Shown here: positions 23,262 through 35,169 of the stretch, one piece after another
How positions within the stretch are numbered: the stretch's first letter is position 1
How the letters are laid out: each line of letters opens with the position of its first letter
NCBI RefSeq assembly: GCF_040954835.1
Contig: NC_090709.1
Coordinates: 46,394,976-46,458,975, forward strand
Origin: Lepisosteus oculatus
Taxonomy: Eukaryota > Chordata > Actinopteri > Semionotiformes > Lepisosteidae
Length of the DNA stretch: 64,000 nucleotides
Direction of reading: 5' to 3'
Position numbers and translations under genes: made by a program
The notes under the pieces: model-generated
Databases searched by the model: none
What the model saw: the letters and a program-made list of their open reading frames with translations, nothing else
What the model was told of the DNA's origin: nothing

Positions 23262-23460
23262 GGTGAGTGTGGACAGTGTGTCCAGTGAGAGTGTGGACAG
23301 GTGAGTGTGTACAGTGTGTCCAGTAAGAGTCTGGACAGGTGAGTGTGTACAGTGTGTCCAGTGAGAGTGTGGACAGGTGAGTGTGTACAGTGTGTCCAGT
23401 AAGAGTCTGGACAGGCGAGTGTGTCCAGTGTGTCCAGAAAGAGTGTGGACAGGTGTGTCC
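23262..23460. repeat. 38-bp GTGTCCAGT minisatellite (block 3)
   Basis: Same unit, about 5 copies. Confidence 0.85.
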
Positions 23461-23666
23461 AACAGTAAGAAGCTGTCTTACCCTGTAACCCAGCTCAGGG
23501 GTGTTAGGGGGTGCTCTGTCTCCTCCCCAGATCTCACCTTCAGGTCGTGTGAAATGCCGGACCACTAGGAGACGCTGGAAACGAGGACACAAGACAGAGG
23601 TCAGGTCCACAGAGCTCACTCAATCACTACAGCAAGCAGAGACCTCTCGGCCATCAGGACTGTGGG

Positions 23667-24253
23667 GGACAGAGTGGGGAGCTGTAGGGTATCGGGAGTT
23701 TAGGGGTCAGTGTGGGGAGCTGTAGGGTATCGGGAGTTTAGGGGTCAGAGTGGGGAGCTGTAGGGTATCGGGAGTTTAGGGGTCAGAGTGGGGAGCTGTA
23801 GGGTATCGGGAGTTTAGGGGTCAGAGTGATGAGCTGTAGGGTATCGGGAGTTTAGAGGTCAGTGTGGGGAGCTGTAGGGTATCGGGAGTTTAGGGGTCAG
23901 TGTGGGGAGCTGTAGGGTATCGGGAATTTAGGGGTCAGTGTGGGGAGCTGTAGGGTATCGGGAGTTTAGGGGTCAGTGTGGGGAGCTGTAGGGTATCGGG
24001 GGTTTAGGGGTCAGTGTGGGGAGCTGTAGGGTATCGGGGGTTTAGGGGTCAGTGGGGGGAGCTGTAGGGTATCGGGAGTTTAGGGGTCAGTGTGGGGAGC
24101 TGTAGGGTATCGGGAGTTTAGGGGTCAGTGTGGGGAGCTGTAGGGTATCGGGAGTTTAGGGGCCAGAGTGGGGAGCTGTAGGGTATCGGGAGTTTAGGGG
24201 TCAGTGTATGGAGCTGTAGGGTATCGGGAGTTTAGGGGTCAGAGTGTGGAGCT
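23667..24253. repeat. 38-bp G-run minisatellite (block 3), ~15 units
   Basis: Same unit. It is the site where two U copies are joined. Confidence 0.92.
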
Positions 24254-24407
24254 TTATTATTATTATTATAATACAGCGAGCGCTGCTGGGGGCGGAGAGG
24301 TCAGTCGGAGGGACACAGACACAGACGTCACCATGACATCAAATAGCAAGAGGAGACTCCTCCTTGAATCACAGACATGACCGGGCGGCGCACCCCTGTC
24401 TGCTCAC

Positions 24408-25166
24408 CTGCACCTCCTCTTCCTCTTCTTGTCCTTCCCGACAGCCTGCTCCTCCTCTCCCTCGCTCTTCCTCTCCTGAGCTACGGTCTCCGCCGCCTCC
24501 ATCGGCTCGTCCTGATCTTCTGTCTCCACCGACACGCAGCTCAGGGACTTCAAAAAGACGCATTGGCGCTTCTGAAGCAGAGACAGTAGAGTCACGTTAA
24601 GAGTCGGACTGGACACTCCAGTACAGGAACACTGCACTGAGAGAGAGAGAGGGGTTCATACAGACACACTGACTGGACACTCCAGTACATGAACACTGCA
24701 CTGAGAGAGAGAGGGGTTCATACAGACACACTGACTGGACACTACAGTACATGAACACTGCCCTGCTCTCGGCCTCAATCCGTCAACCACAAAAGAGAAA
24801 GAGAGAGACAGGTGAGTCAAGTGTCCTTAGAGCACAGAGACTCTGCTGAGATCACACTCGCAGGGAGTGAGCCTGGGTGTAGCCCACTAATACTGACCCA
24901 CTGGACACCACAGGACAGAGAGGAGGAGGAGAGAGACACTATGCCTGGACACCACAGGACAGAGAGGAGGAGGAGAGAGACACACTGAGGACAGAGAGGA
25001 GGAGAGAGACACTGACAGACAGGGCTGAAAGAGAGAGAAACACTGAGACCCAGGGACAGACAAGACGGCGAAACTCCACCACAGACAGGACGGGAGGCAG
25101 GGTGGGACCAGCACTGACCTCCTTCCTCTCTCCTGCCGAAGGAGCTGTCTCCACCTCCTCTTCCTC
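24408..25166 (-). pseudogene. U gene 3' fragment fused downstream of an Ig fragment (copy 1)
   Basis: This fragment retains the acidic exon 25166-25119 (EEEEVETAPSAGERKE) and the lysine-rich exon 24571-24408. The 48-nt LEEVQSPPPVRQKKKK exon between them is missing. In its place is a short junction (ctctcggcctcaatccgtca, about 24,765-24,792) that also occurs at about 2,575-2,604 in the first block. Upstream, at about 25,510, purine-rich intron DNA abuts AT-rich DNA and then an Ig-domain fragment. The same fusion occurs at 52.8-55.2 kb, so it predates their duplication. Confidence 0.45.
24610..24765 (-). repeat. 62-bp minisatellite in U fragment
   Basis: Same unit, 2-3 copies. Confidence 0.8.
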
Positions 25167-25169
25167 CTG

Positions 25170-25510
25170 CAAGTCAAGAGACAGGCTGAGAGAGAGACGG
25201 GCTGGTGGGACATCGGCGAACAGAACTGAAGGCAGAGAGCCGGGGAGACAGGCCCAGCTGGGACAACGCAGGACAGACAGAGAGACAGACAGAAAGGAAG
25301 GAGAGAGAGAGACAAAGATGAAGGCACAGAAAGACAGCAGGCAAAGAGAAAGATTGAGATTGAGGGACAAACAAACCGAGAGAGAGAGAGGAAGGAGAGA
25401 GAGAGACAGAGATCGAGGGACAGACAGACTGACAGACGGGGCTGAAAGAGAGAGACAGAGAGGCAGGGACAGACAGACAGCAGGACGAGAGAGAGACAGA
25501 GATCGAGGGA
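25170..25510. repeat. Purine-rich tract at U/Ig fusion, copy 1
   Basis: GAGAGAGAC-type DNA that ends abruptly at ATCGAGGGACAATAATTTGG. The same edge is seen at about 54,490. Confidence 0.7.
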
Positions 25511-25639
25511 CAATAATTTGGTTTCAAAATTTATTCTGAAAATATACAATCATTCACTCCTGAAAAATATCGAGTTCAAATTATACATTATGTACAATAT
25601 TATAATCAACATATGGCTAATCATCAAAAATAAAAAAAA

Positions 25640-25799
25640 CTGTACTGGGGGACACAGCTGGCTGTGCTGTTCTGGACAGAACACACTGAGGTCCAGTTTC
25701 CACCTCCTGCAGGATCAAACAGCACCCCCACTGGCTCTCCAGTGAACAGAGGGACAGACAGAGAGGCTTCAGGCTGCAGGGTGACAGTGTCTCTGTGAG
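25640..25799 (-). pseudogene. Second Ig exon, truncated (copy 1)
   Basis: An acceptor (TTTCAG) at 25,800 opens an exon reading AHRDTVTLQPEASLSVPLFT, then PVGVLFDPAGGGNW and SVQNSTASCVPQY. It resembles the first half of the preceding Ig exon and then runs into T-rich DNA without a clear donor. It is probably a broken second domain. Confidence 0.4.
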
Positions 25800-25889
25800 C
25801 TGAAAGACAATCAGGACAGAGGATGATAGAAGAACACACTCTGTCAAGAATATAGAGCCCTCTAGTGAACCTACTGTGGACCTGCTCAC

Positions 25890-26168
25890 CGCCCACAGTG
25901 ACGATCACAGTGCTGATACTGCTTCCCTTAAGGTCCCTCACTGTGTAGCTACCCTGATCAGCTGGAGTGAGGGAGCGGAGTGTCAGAGAGCTGTTCTGCA
26001 CTGACACTCACTGTTCGTACCTGGGGCCAGGGAGCCCTGCGTTGCTCAGTAAGACTATACGAGACTGGACAGATCCTGCAGGATCAAACAGCACCTCCAC
26101 TGGACCAGCAGTGTGGAGGGGGAGAGATAGAGAGGCACCAGGCTGCAGGCTGTGGACTTCTGAGTGAA
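25890..26168 (-). pseudogene. V-type immunoglobulin domain exon, with in-frame stop (copy 1)
   Basis: A 279-nt phase 1-1 exon with acceptor TTTTCAG and donor GTGAGC. It reads VHSLQPGASLSLPLHTAG, then VEVLFDPAG, SSLTLRSLTPADQGSYTV and SSISTVIVTV. The D-Q-G-x-Y signature marks a V-set F strand, but the usual cysteine after Y is absent. This resembles fish SLAM/CD48-like domains. TGA follows RYEQ in the middle of the domain and is shared with the copy at 54.9-55.2 kb, so the stop predates the duplication. Confidence 0.55.
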
Positions 26169-26530
26169 CTGAAAAGGGACAGGTAGAAACATGTTGAATA
26201 TTTAGTTTTACAACAATACCTTGAGTTTGGACTGCGATCAGCTTCATTTTGTATTTCAGCTGTGAAAATGCAATTTCAAAAATGCACGCCCCAGTCATGT
26301 TAGGTTCAAGTTACAGTTGCATCACAACTCAATACATTTGCAATTCACTTCAAATGTTGTTTTTGTTTGATCCAGTCTGTCCTCACCTAAAGGAGATATA
26401 GACTCAGTCTTTGGAATTTGTATATATATATATTTCAGTGATCCCTCAGCCATTCCTTCTGTATTGTAATTCAATTTCTCTTTTAAAATTCCTTCCCCAC
26501 TTCTAGGACCTGCAGTTGCTGAACTCCACA

Positions 26531-27006
26531 ATGGCTTCTATTGGAAAGTCTGTGACTGAGACCAAGTAAGTGTTCACTTTTTTATGAAACCATTATTTAT
26601 TTTGGAGCAATGAGCAATTCTTATATAAATACAATAAAATCATTATGCTCAAACTATGAGAGAGAAAAGGATAATTTAAGAAATCAGTCTTAGCTTGTTT
26701 CTATACACAGATGGTATTATTTATTTTCAAAGGAAACCCACGAGGATTCCCCTGGTGTGCAAGATGTGCCTGAATACTTTTGATCAGCTTCCTGCTCACT
26801 TGAAGAGGGCGTGTATGAAGCACGCCACAGCAGAAGAGATCAGGATGGCCTCTCAACAGGCGAGGAAGGACATGATAAATCACCTGAAGAACATCGTGGA
26901 TTACAACAGAATAGAGATCGTGTCTGGCGAGGCAAACAGGGCAGTGGTTGTAAGACTGCTGGAGTCCTTGGCATTAGGGACTAAATATACTAAACGTATG
27001 TGCTAA
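26531..27006 (+). CDS. Small two-exon gene with a CxxC zinc-finger-like N-terminus
   Basis: Exon 1, 26531-26565, starts at ATG (MASIGKSVTET) and ends in phase 2 at AA|GTAAGT. Acceptor TTTTCAAAG at 26,732 continues in phase as KPTRIPLVCKMCLNTFDQLP, then AHLKRACMKH, IRMASQQARKDMINHLK and NRIEIVSGEANRAVVVRLLE. C-x2-C followed by H, C and H spacing (CKMC...AHLKRACMKH) suggests a zinc-binding module followed by helices. Similar segments head multicopy uncharacterised fish proteins (from memory, not checked). The frame ends 11 codons into a local repeat that starts GCATTAGGGACTAAATATAC, so the 3' part may be lost. The upstream sequence (26,460-26,530) is pyrimidine-rich. Confidence 0.45.
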
Positions 27007-27700
27007 AATGTTATTTTCACATATATTAATGTAATAAATGATTGCTTATGCTTTATGCACTACTTCACTGCTTCACTGCTCTATGCTGTCTGGAAATAAA
27101 TCCTCAGACTGCTTACTGCCCTGGGCATGTACCAATAAATCCGAATGCACATCTGAATCCCAAACAGAATCTCTAGTAAAATACGATCATTTGTGAAACA
27201 GGCAAATGACTGTCTCAGGGGCCCATTCCTCATTCTCAATACACATGTATGTAGTACGTACACCATGCATTGAGCAATAGGGACTGAAGACACCACAGGT
27301 AAGGTTAGAAGTCATTCTGAGGGATACAGCTAGGCATCTGAAATGCAGGGTTTGAGAGCCCTTTCAGGAGCACTGCATCCTTTGAGACAGACCCGTGCGT
27401 GTTAAACAAATGATCATTTCTTTCAGCATTAGGGACTAAATATACTAAACGTATGATGCTAAAATGTTATTTTCACATATATTAATGTAATAAATCATTG
27501 CTTATGCTTTAACAACAAATCTAATTAAAATAAAAGCTTAAGTTTTGTATTTATCTTGTACCATAGAACATGATTTTCTTTGTATTTCATGCCCACAAAG
27601 TGTCCAAATGTTCTATGATCATTTCTTTCAGCATTAGGGACTAAATATACTAAATATACTAAACATATACTAAACACTACATATGATGCTAAAATCCTGA
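26970..27700. repeat. ~380-bp repeat, J-side copies
   Basis: Copies of the repeat at 10,455-11,470, the first fused directly to the zinc-finger-like exon. Confidence 0.65.
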
Positions 27701-28850
27701 AAAAAGGATGTGCTCCATCTCGTCAGTAGATTGGATTCCAAAACTGATTTGGGTCAATATACATTACCTTTGAAGATAAGGTACAGTCTACTGTAGGGAA
27801 CCATCAACGTAGAAAGCATTGGCCTTCCCTGCGGGGCAGGTAGGTGCAAAAGATAAACCTTTATCCTATCTTTATCCTAAGATAAGTGGCCAAGCTCATC
27901 ATGTTGCCATAGCAGACAAAGTTCTATAAAATGTTAAATAACTTTAAAAAAAACATTTTGGTCTTTCAGTACTGTACAAGGTTAATTAAACTGTCCCTGG
28001 TAATGCAAAGTAATTAGAAGCATCCCAGAAACTTTATCTCTAGAAACATTAGCTGTTTTATATCATGTAATTTAGTGTGATGTTGTCAGAATTCAAGGAA
28101 ATTATCACACACAGAAATTGGTTCAGTTAAATCTAAAAAACACAGCTAAACATGGGTTTAGTCTTACCTCTTGTCAAAAGATTTAATTCAAGAAGTGAAC
28201 CTCAGATCCTTTTTTGAAAAAAGTAAGTTCAAATGAAAATGATTGTTAAAAACTGGGCTTTCAATAAATGACAAATTTAATCTAATACTGCTCTGATCAT
28301 GGTAGCAGGAAGGTGTGAAAATTACTCTGTACCTAGGAGTATTTTGATCCCGAGTTCTGAATCCCAAACAGAATCTCTAGTAAAATAGGAGGCACTGGAC
28401 TATAAATACCCATCCATGTTATAACACACTCACCAAGGGTTTTTTAGTTTAACTCTGAGCTTTGAGAGATTTAATACCTATGGTACCCATATTCATCCTT
28501 TATTTAAGGGAAGTACACATCCTAGACACACAGGAAACCCTCTTGCCCCAAGGGAAGACCGATACTTTGGATGGTAATGATTGAACCTGGCTTACAACAG
28601 ACATCTTTTGAAATGGTAATTCTTTCAGGTGGCTTGGCAAACTTCCTGCCCCAGCTAAGACAGGTACTTTGGATGTTAATGCTTGAGACTAGACATCTTT
28701 GGAAATGGTAATTCTTTCCGAGGGCTTGGGAAACTCTATTTCTTTGAATGCACCTACACTTTTGAATATACTTTAAACCCATGCTTAGCCATGTTTTTAA
28801 AATTAAATTATAACGATTTCTGTGTTTGATAATGGTAGCAAAGGCTTACT
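27700..28850. other. Single-copy AT-rich DNA
   Basis: No gene seen. Two degenerate tandem copies of about 100 bp (GAAATGGTAATTCTTTC...) lie at about 28,550-28,735. Confidence 0.45.
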
Positions 28851-29300
28851 GGATACGAGTGTCAAGTGTCGACACGAGTGTGAGCAGCGTCGATTCGAGT
28901 GTGAACGGTGTCAACACGAGTCCTGTTGTTCAGTACAGTGTCAATACGAGTGTGAACAGTGAGTCCTGTTGGTCAGTACAGTGTCAATATAAGTGTGAAC
29001 AGTGAGTCCTGTTGTTCAGTATAGTGTCAATACGAGTGTGAACAATGAGTCCTGTTGGTCAGTACAGTGTCAATACGAGTGTGATAAGTGTCGACATGAG
29101 TGTGAACACTGAGTCCTGTTGATCAAAAAAGTATTAATAGAAGTGTGAACGGTGAGTCCTGTTGTTCAGTATAGTGTCAATACGAGTGTGAACAGCGAGT
29201 CCTGTTGTTCAGTAGTGTCAATACGAGTGTGAACAGTGAGTCCGGTTCTGTACAGTGTCAATACGAGTGTGAACAGTGAGTCCGGTTCTGTAGTGTTAAC
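28850..29300. repeat. Minisatellite 5' of ITIM exons (J2)
   Basis: The same unit expanded to about 10 copies. It marks the left edge of the J duplication. More units lie at 29,550-29,650. Confidence 0.8.
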
Positions 29301-29364
29301 TCATTGAATTCCCTCTTGCTCTGCACAGTGTTACAGGTGAGAACATGTGTTTTATTCTTTGCAG

Positions 29365-29900
29365 AATTAACACAGACAGATACTGCTGTTGAATACTCCA
29401 CAGTCAACAAACCCCGAGCCGCACAAAGTGAGGATCTTTTACTTCTATCTATTAAACTAGCAGAAATAAAACATCATGATAACTTCTTGCTGCTCTGTCC
29501 AGTTTTAACACAAGTGTGAACATTTGTAATAATAGTGAGTCCTGCTGTTGTGTACAGCGTGAATACAAGCGTGAACAGTGAGTCCTGTCGTCTGAACAGT
29601 GTCAATACGCGTGTGAACAGTGAGTCCTGTTGTTCAGTATGGTGTTAATGTAAGTCTTATCCTGTATAGTATAAGTTAACATAAGTATTGACCCGTATCC
29701 TGTTCTCTACAGACATCACACTACCCAACAGGGATGTGGAGTACGCCACCGTCAACAAACCGAGAGCAGCACAAAGTGAGGACTTTTTTAACTCTTTACC
29801 ACAGTATAAAACCCACAGGAGTAATGAGAATGACACTAAAAACAACAACACTGATAGTGAACAAGAGATTTTGAACAATACACATTCTAGTCAGATTTAA
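29365..29900 (+). CDS. Immune-receptor cytoplasmic tail, two ITIM exons (J block 2)
   Basis: These are copies of the last two exons of the 12.7-14.2 kb series: 29365-29427 (AVEYSTVNKPRAAQ) and 29713-29775, or to the stop at 29898-29900 if terminal (DVEYATVNKPRAAQ then SEDFFNSL...). The stop seen in the third exon of copy 1 is CGA here, so this copy is open. The first two exons of the series are absent, because the duplication starts within the minisatellite at about 28,850. Confidence 0.5.
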
Positions 29901-30324
29901 ATACCCACAGACCTGACCGTTGGAAGTAGTAAAAAAATGCAAATTATTTTTTTTCTGCGTGCAGGTTTTCTAAGAATTGAAGAAAGGTTAAAAACGAGAG
30001 AACGCCATTTGGTTTTTCAAGCCTGTCTGGTAGTTAGTGAGTAATTGGACCCATGATTTAATCCACCTGTATCTGGAGAGAAGTCAGGGTATCGGCATCA
30101 ACAACAAGGCTGGGCAGCTTGTTCCCCACCCGCCTCTGTGTAAAGACGCGTCACCCATTCTTGGTTTTATTTTCACCTTTCACTATACGTGAAGAATTCC
30201 AAAAGGTGCACAAATGCTCAGGAGCTATTCTGTGGTTCAGCGATGTCTCTGGAGCCTTTTTTCACAGTGTGCGACTTCCCTGTGTGTCTCCCCGAACACA
30301 GGGTCTGACTGAAGGGGCACTGAC

Positions 30325-30395
30325 CTGCAGGAATGGGAGGAGACCGAGCTGGGACGGTTCTGCCACGTCAGCGAAACTCTGGACCCCGACTTCAT
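30325..30395 (-). CDS. Candidate internal exon of an unrecognised minus-strand gene (J block 2)
   Basis: A copy of 14,622-14,692 with both splice signals kept and one residue changed (DEVGVQSFADV). Same caveats. Confidence 0.3.
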
Positions 30396-31764
30396 CTGCC
30401 AAAGAAACAGCAGCGTCAATTAACTCAGCCAGCGAGTTCAGCGAGATGGGACACATCTCTTTATGAAGAGATGTGTCCCATCTCTTCATAACCCGTCTCC
30501 TATCAATCCTACTGTGTTTCATTTACTCTTCCTCACTCTGTCTCCTGTCCGGTTGTCTGCACTTAAAACTGAGGTATTTCCTGTGATCTCTTCTCTCTCG
30601 CTGTGTCTCCTGTCCTGTGGGTTTGTTACTGAGGGATTCTCTGTGATCTCCTCTCTCTCGCTGTGTCTCCTGTCCTGTGGGTTTGTTACTGAGGGATTCT
30701 CTGTGATCTCCTCTCTCTCTCACTGTGTCTCCTGTCCTGTGTGTTAGTATGTTTGTTACTGAGGGATTCTCTGTGATCTCCTCTCTCTCACTGTGTCTCC
30801 TGTTCTTCAGTGTTTTAATCCTCTTAAATAATTTAGCTCATTCCTCTCTCACTCACTGCGACTCCAATCCATTCTGTGTTCAGTTCCTCTGACTTGCCTC
30901 TTGCATCAGCGCTAGCAATATCATGCATCTATTTAATTTAAAATTATTGATCTGTCACCTTGATAGTTCGATCTCGGCTACAGTTAGCATAGATGGCACA
31001 ATTAAAAGGACGATGAGCTCAACATCTGTGTGCGTCTAATTAACTGAACCGTACAGAACATCCTGCCTCAGCTAGTCTCTCGCTGGCGGGGTCGCCCATC
31101 GGCTAGGCCACGTCTCCAGGAAATTCTGCGGACTGGACACTGCGGGAGGGTGGGGCTGTGTTTCCACACGAACGCCGGAAATCACTCAGGATCTCCAGAG
31201 AGACTCCTGTAGCCTTACAGCATCACAGTCACAGGCCTCAGCATTGCAACTGTATAATATCAAACGCCCAGACACCCTGAGGTGAGGCCGACCAGTCTGA
31301 AGTATTACCTGTAAACACCAGGCACACTGGAACCTGACTTCATCGTCCACTTAGCGCAGAGGTGGGGCGGACAGTCAGTTTTCTGGGGAGAAAAAAAACA
31401 ACACCAGGAATTTAGCATACTGAAAGGATCATGGAGTGATGATCTGGCTGAACCCGCTTGGCTGAGGGCTCCTGGCCAGAGGACGAGGAGGCGGGGACCC
31501 CCCCCTGCACAGCGAGGAGGAGTGACCAGGGGGGGCAGCTACACAGGTGGAGACGGGGTGGGAGAGGGACGCGAGGGAGAGAGGGGGATCACGTGCAGTA
31601 TTGACAGTGTTTCAGGAGAGGAGTCAGGAGTTATTGCTAAAATATCGACAGCCGAGTCTGACCGAACTAGGGTGTGGCCATCCCTCATGAACTTTCATCA
31701 CAAACTCCTGTCTTCCTGCGGTGTCTCTGAGGAAGCTACCATTTTTCACTGGCTAATAAGAGGT

Positions 31765-32195
31765 GGAAGAGGTGTTAGTGGGACAGCAAGGGGGCGCTCA
31801 CCCTGCGGTCTGATACCCCAGTATAGTGATGGGGGACACTATACTGTAAACAGGCGCCGTCCTTCGGTCCTGAGGTCCTGACTCTCTGTGGTCATTAAAA
31901 ATCCCAGGGCGTCTCTCGAAAAGAGTAGGGGTGTAACCCAGGCGTCCTGGCCAAATTTCCCATTGGCCCTTACCAATCATGGCCTCCTAATAACCACCCA
32001 CTCTGAACTGGCTTCATCCCTCTGCTCTCCTCCCCACTGAGCTGGTGTGTGGGGAGCGTTCTGGCGCACTATGGCTGCCGTCGCATCATCCAGGTGGGGG
32101 CTGTACATTGGTGGCGGTAGAGGGATACCCCATTCCCTGTGCAGCGCATTGAGTGGGGTGTCCAGAAAAGCGCTATATAAGTGTTAGCAATTATA
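31765..32195 (-). repeat. Dispersed ~470-bp fish repeat, reverse copy (J block 2)
   Basis: Reverse orientation, uninterrupted. Ends AAGCGCTATATAAGTGTTAG. Confidence 0.65.
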
Positions 32196-33574
32196 TAGCT
32201 CAGCCCCTCAGTAGTTGAGATCTCTGTTATACCCATCTAGAAACATGCAATCAGCATGTTATTGCTGAAGCAATAGTCACAACATTATTCCACACCTGGG
32301 TGAGAGGCGGGTTATGATGACAGTCATGCTTTCTACACCTTATACTGAGCTCAGAAATGGACCGGGCGGACATCTCACGAGCAGATCCCTCCGCGTATAA
32401 GATAGGCAACTTGTCTCTGCAAAAATACCACGGATTCACATCCAAAATATGATAAAAAGGCAAAAACCCCACACTTGGAATGCAAACGTACCCTACAAAG
32501 GAAACACAGTTTTAAAACCAACTTGATTTTCCCCTGGAGAAACCTTTTTATGGACACACATCGCATCTATTACACATGTAGAACTAAATATAAAGATAAA
32601 ACTTAATATAAGAAGTCATGACATATCACACATGACGAAGTCTGGTCCAGAATAAACAGTTTACACTGACCCACCTTTATTTACCCTGGTCACTCACTTC
32701 TATTAACTGTTTAATTGGGTAACAAATGAATATTTGTTTCAATTTGGGATCTACACCTGGGAGCCCTGAAATGTTGGCCAGAGGGGAGAAGCTGATATTC
32801 AGACGTGAGAATATATTTAAAAAAAGGATCTGGTGTTGTTTTTCACCTGTCTAATCAAAGCTTGTTCAAAAATGATCTGATTATAGGACACACGAGTTTA
32901 TAATCATACTCATTCCACTTTTTAACCCCGTATATATGCACAATATGAAACGTATATACACTAAATCTCACGTGTGACTCCTATAATATACATTTCTTTA
33001 CGAAAATTAGGAACACTTATTACAATTCTCAACCCCCCATGACGAGGCAATATTTCATACCTTTGTTTCTTTGTGGGTTCAAAGTTCTGTCCTGTCGTTT
33101 CACACGTAATGTTTTGGTAGTTATCTCAATTTTCCTTTGCAATTATCTCCAAGATCATCATCAACTTTTTGTAAAACGCTATGCACAACTGATATTTAAA
33201 GAAAGCCCTGTACCAAAAGGTCTTCGTAGGGAAAGACAACTTTTTTTTTCCTTACGTCAGTCGCTACACGGTTACTCTTAAAATCCATTCATCGCCTTTA
33301 AAAAAAAGTTTCGTTTTTTATTGTGTTTCACTGACATTTCTGTCACAATTCTGAGGGACCCCAAATAAAATTCACTTGCCGGTATAAAGACGCCGGCGAG
33401 GTTAAGACAGGTATTGAGACACCTGCGTATCTAACGGACGTTTAAAATAAAAAAATGGCGTTTAATGTTGCGAAGGGCTACTGTTTTTTTATAGGTTGTC
33501 GATTGTAAGGGACGTGGGCCGCGACAGAAATACTGGTCGGGGTGGGAAAAGATTTATTGATGGTTTATTGTACC

Positions 33575-33790
33575 GCAACGGTCACAATTGACTCACCAGC
33601 AAAGATGGCGCCGAGGCCACATCGACTCCCTCCCGCCCTGCCTCGCACCGAAGCTCGAGCTGCGGAGCGCGACGCCGAACCGCCGGTCCGCGGGCGCGGG
33701 CGCCGGATATAGACGTCTAACCCCTTCCGAGGCGCAGGAATTATAGATCACTGTAGTTTCTTCTGGACCCGGGTTAGGGACAGTGTGCCC
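33575..33790 (-). promoter_or_regulatory. CpG-rich promoter and first exon, copy 2 (minus strand)
   Basis: A copy of 18,020-18,250 with the YY1-like core, ATG and GTGAGT donor all retained. The CRE-like half-site is partly changed. Confidence 0.4.
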
Positions 33791-33837
33791 TCCGTGAGAG
33801 TCTTCAGAGGAAGACAGTGTCTCATGGGTGTCCAGGC

Positions 33838-34002
33838 TGTCCATCACAGGACACACAGACATACACACTCACACACCCTGGACAGGACACCAGTCCATCA
33901 CAGGACACACACACACTCACTCACACATCCTGGACAGGACACCAGTCCATCACAGGACACACACACACTCACACACCCTGGACAGGACACCAGTCACTCA
34001 CA

Positions 34003-34053
<51 letters not shown>

Positions 34054-34252
34054 CACACACCCTGGACAGGACACCAGTCCCTCACAGGACACACACACAC
34101 ACAACCTGGATAGGACACCAGTCCCTCACAGGACACACAGACACACACACTCACACACCCTGGACAGGACACCAGTCCATCACATGACACACACAGACTC
34201 ACTCACACACCCTGGACAGTACAGCAGTCCATCACAGGACACACACACACCA
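33838..34252. repeat. CACA minisatellite (block 5) with expanded CA run
   Basis: Same unit, about 8 copies. One CA run (about 34,003-34,046) has expanded to over 40 bp. Confidence 0.85.
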
Positions 34253-35169
34253 GGGCCAGTTTTCCCAGAAGCCAATTAGCCCAAAAACCTGTCTTTGGAC
34301 CCGGAGAACACAAGGAGAACATGCAGACTCCACACAAACAGTTCCGAAAGCCCGAAAAGTGGTTGACGTTTTAATTTGGCAACGCCACGATGGATCCCAG
34401 TTTTTTTTTATTTTGGAGGCCAAAGAGGGCAAAAAAGGAAACGTCCGGAGTCTTGTAGCGTGAAAAGGGTTTAAATTTCGACTTAAGGAGTTGGCCATCG
34501 TTATATTTCGCGAGGTATATAATACAGGGGGAAAAAGAACATCTACATTTATCAATCTACTAGTAATACTGGGTGGATGTCACGTTCCCCAAAGTTCAGT
34601 GTCTCTCTCTAATAAAGTAGAAACGCGACATTAAACTCCGTTCGAAACGGGAGAAATCACCAGGACACGATACAGCTGACGTCCGGAAAAGAAAAAAAGA
34701 ACTCCTATTCCCATTTGTAATGACCCTGTCGTGTTTTTCCGGTGTACGCTTCTCTTTCGGAGACCGTTTCTCTCTGGTGTTGTTTTGCTGTTGGAATAAA
34801 AGCCGAGGTGACCCTTCTGTGTGGAGTCTGCGTGTTCTCTCCAGCGGGTCGTTTCCTCCACCGCAGGGGCTGGTCGAACCGGGGTCTCCCAATCATCACA
34901 GAAGTGTGTGTCGTTTTGGGTGGTGGTGGGGGGTGCATCGGGGATACTGCGCCCCGAGGGGGTGGCCTCTCACCTTGCTCCGGACGATGGGAGAAGACCT
35001 GTACCTTCACGAGTCCGGGTTGTGAAAACTTCTTCTGACAGTTCAAAACGTTTCGAAGAGACTACAGCGCTACCCTGTTTTCCATTTCTATCGTGTATTA
35101 TTATACAGTCATAAGTATCTGTCCTGATCACAGAGTCCCCCTCTCACTGCCAGGACAGGAGCCCAGTGC

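Larger units (their letters stand above)
20643..23574 (-). pseudogene. U gene copy, 5'-truncated (18-24.3 kb block)
   Basis: Exons are 23574-23482 (RLLVVRHFTRPE...), 23195-22806 (full 390-nt proline-rich exon, in frame), 22133-22086, 21538-21491, 20957-20794 and terminal 20667-20643. All internal exons are open and in phase 0. The block ends at about 24,250 in the 38-bp array, where it is joined to a second, partial U copy. The start exon, second coding exon and promoter are therefore absent. The terminal stop lies one codon earlier (TGA, then TAA). It could be expressed only from a foreign upstream exon. Confidence 0.5.
28850..33840 (+). repeat. J segmental duplication, copy 2
   Basis: Partner of 13,380-18,290. 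It is the younger or better-preserved copy for the ITIM exons. Confidence 0.85.
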
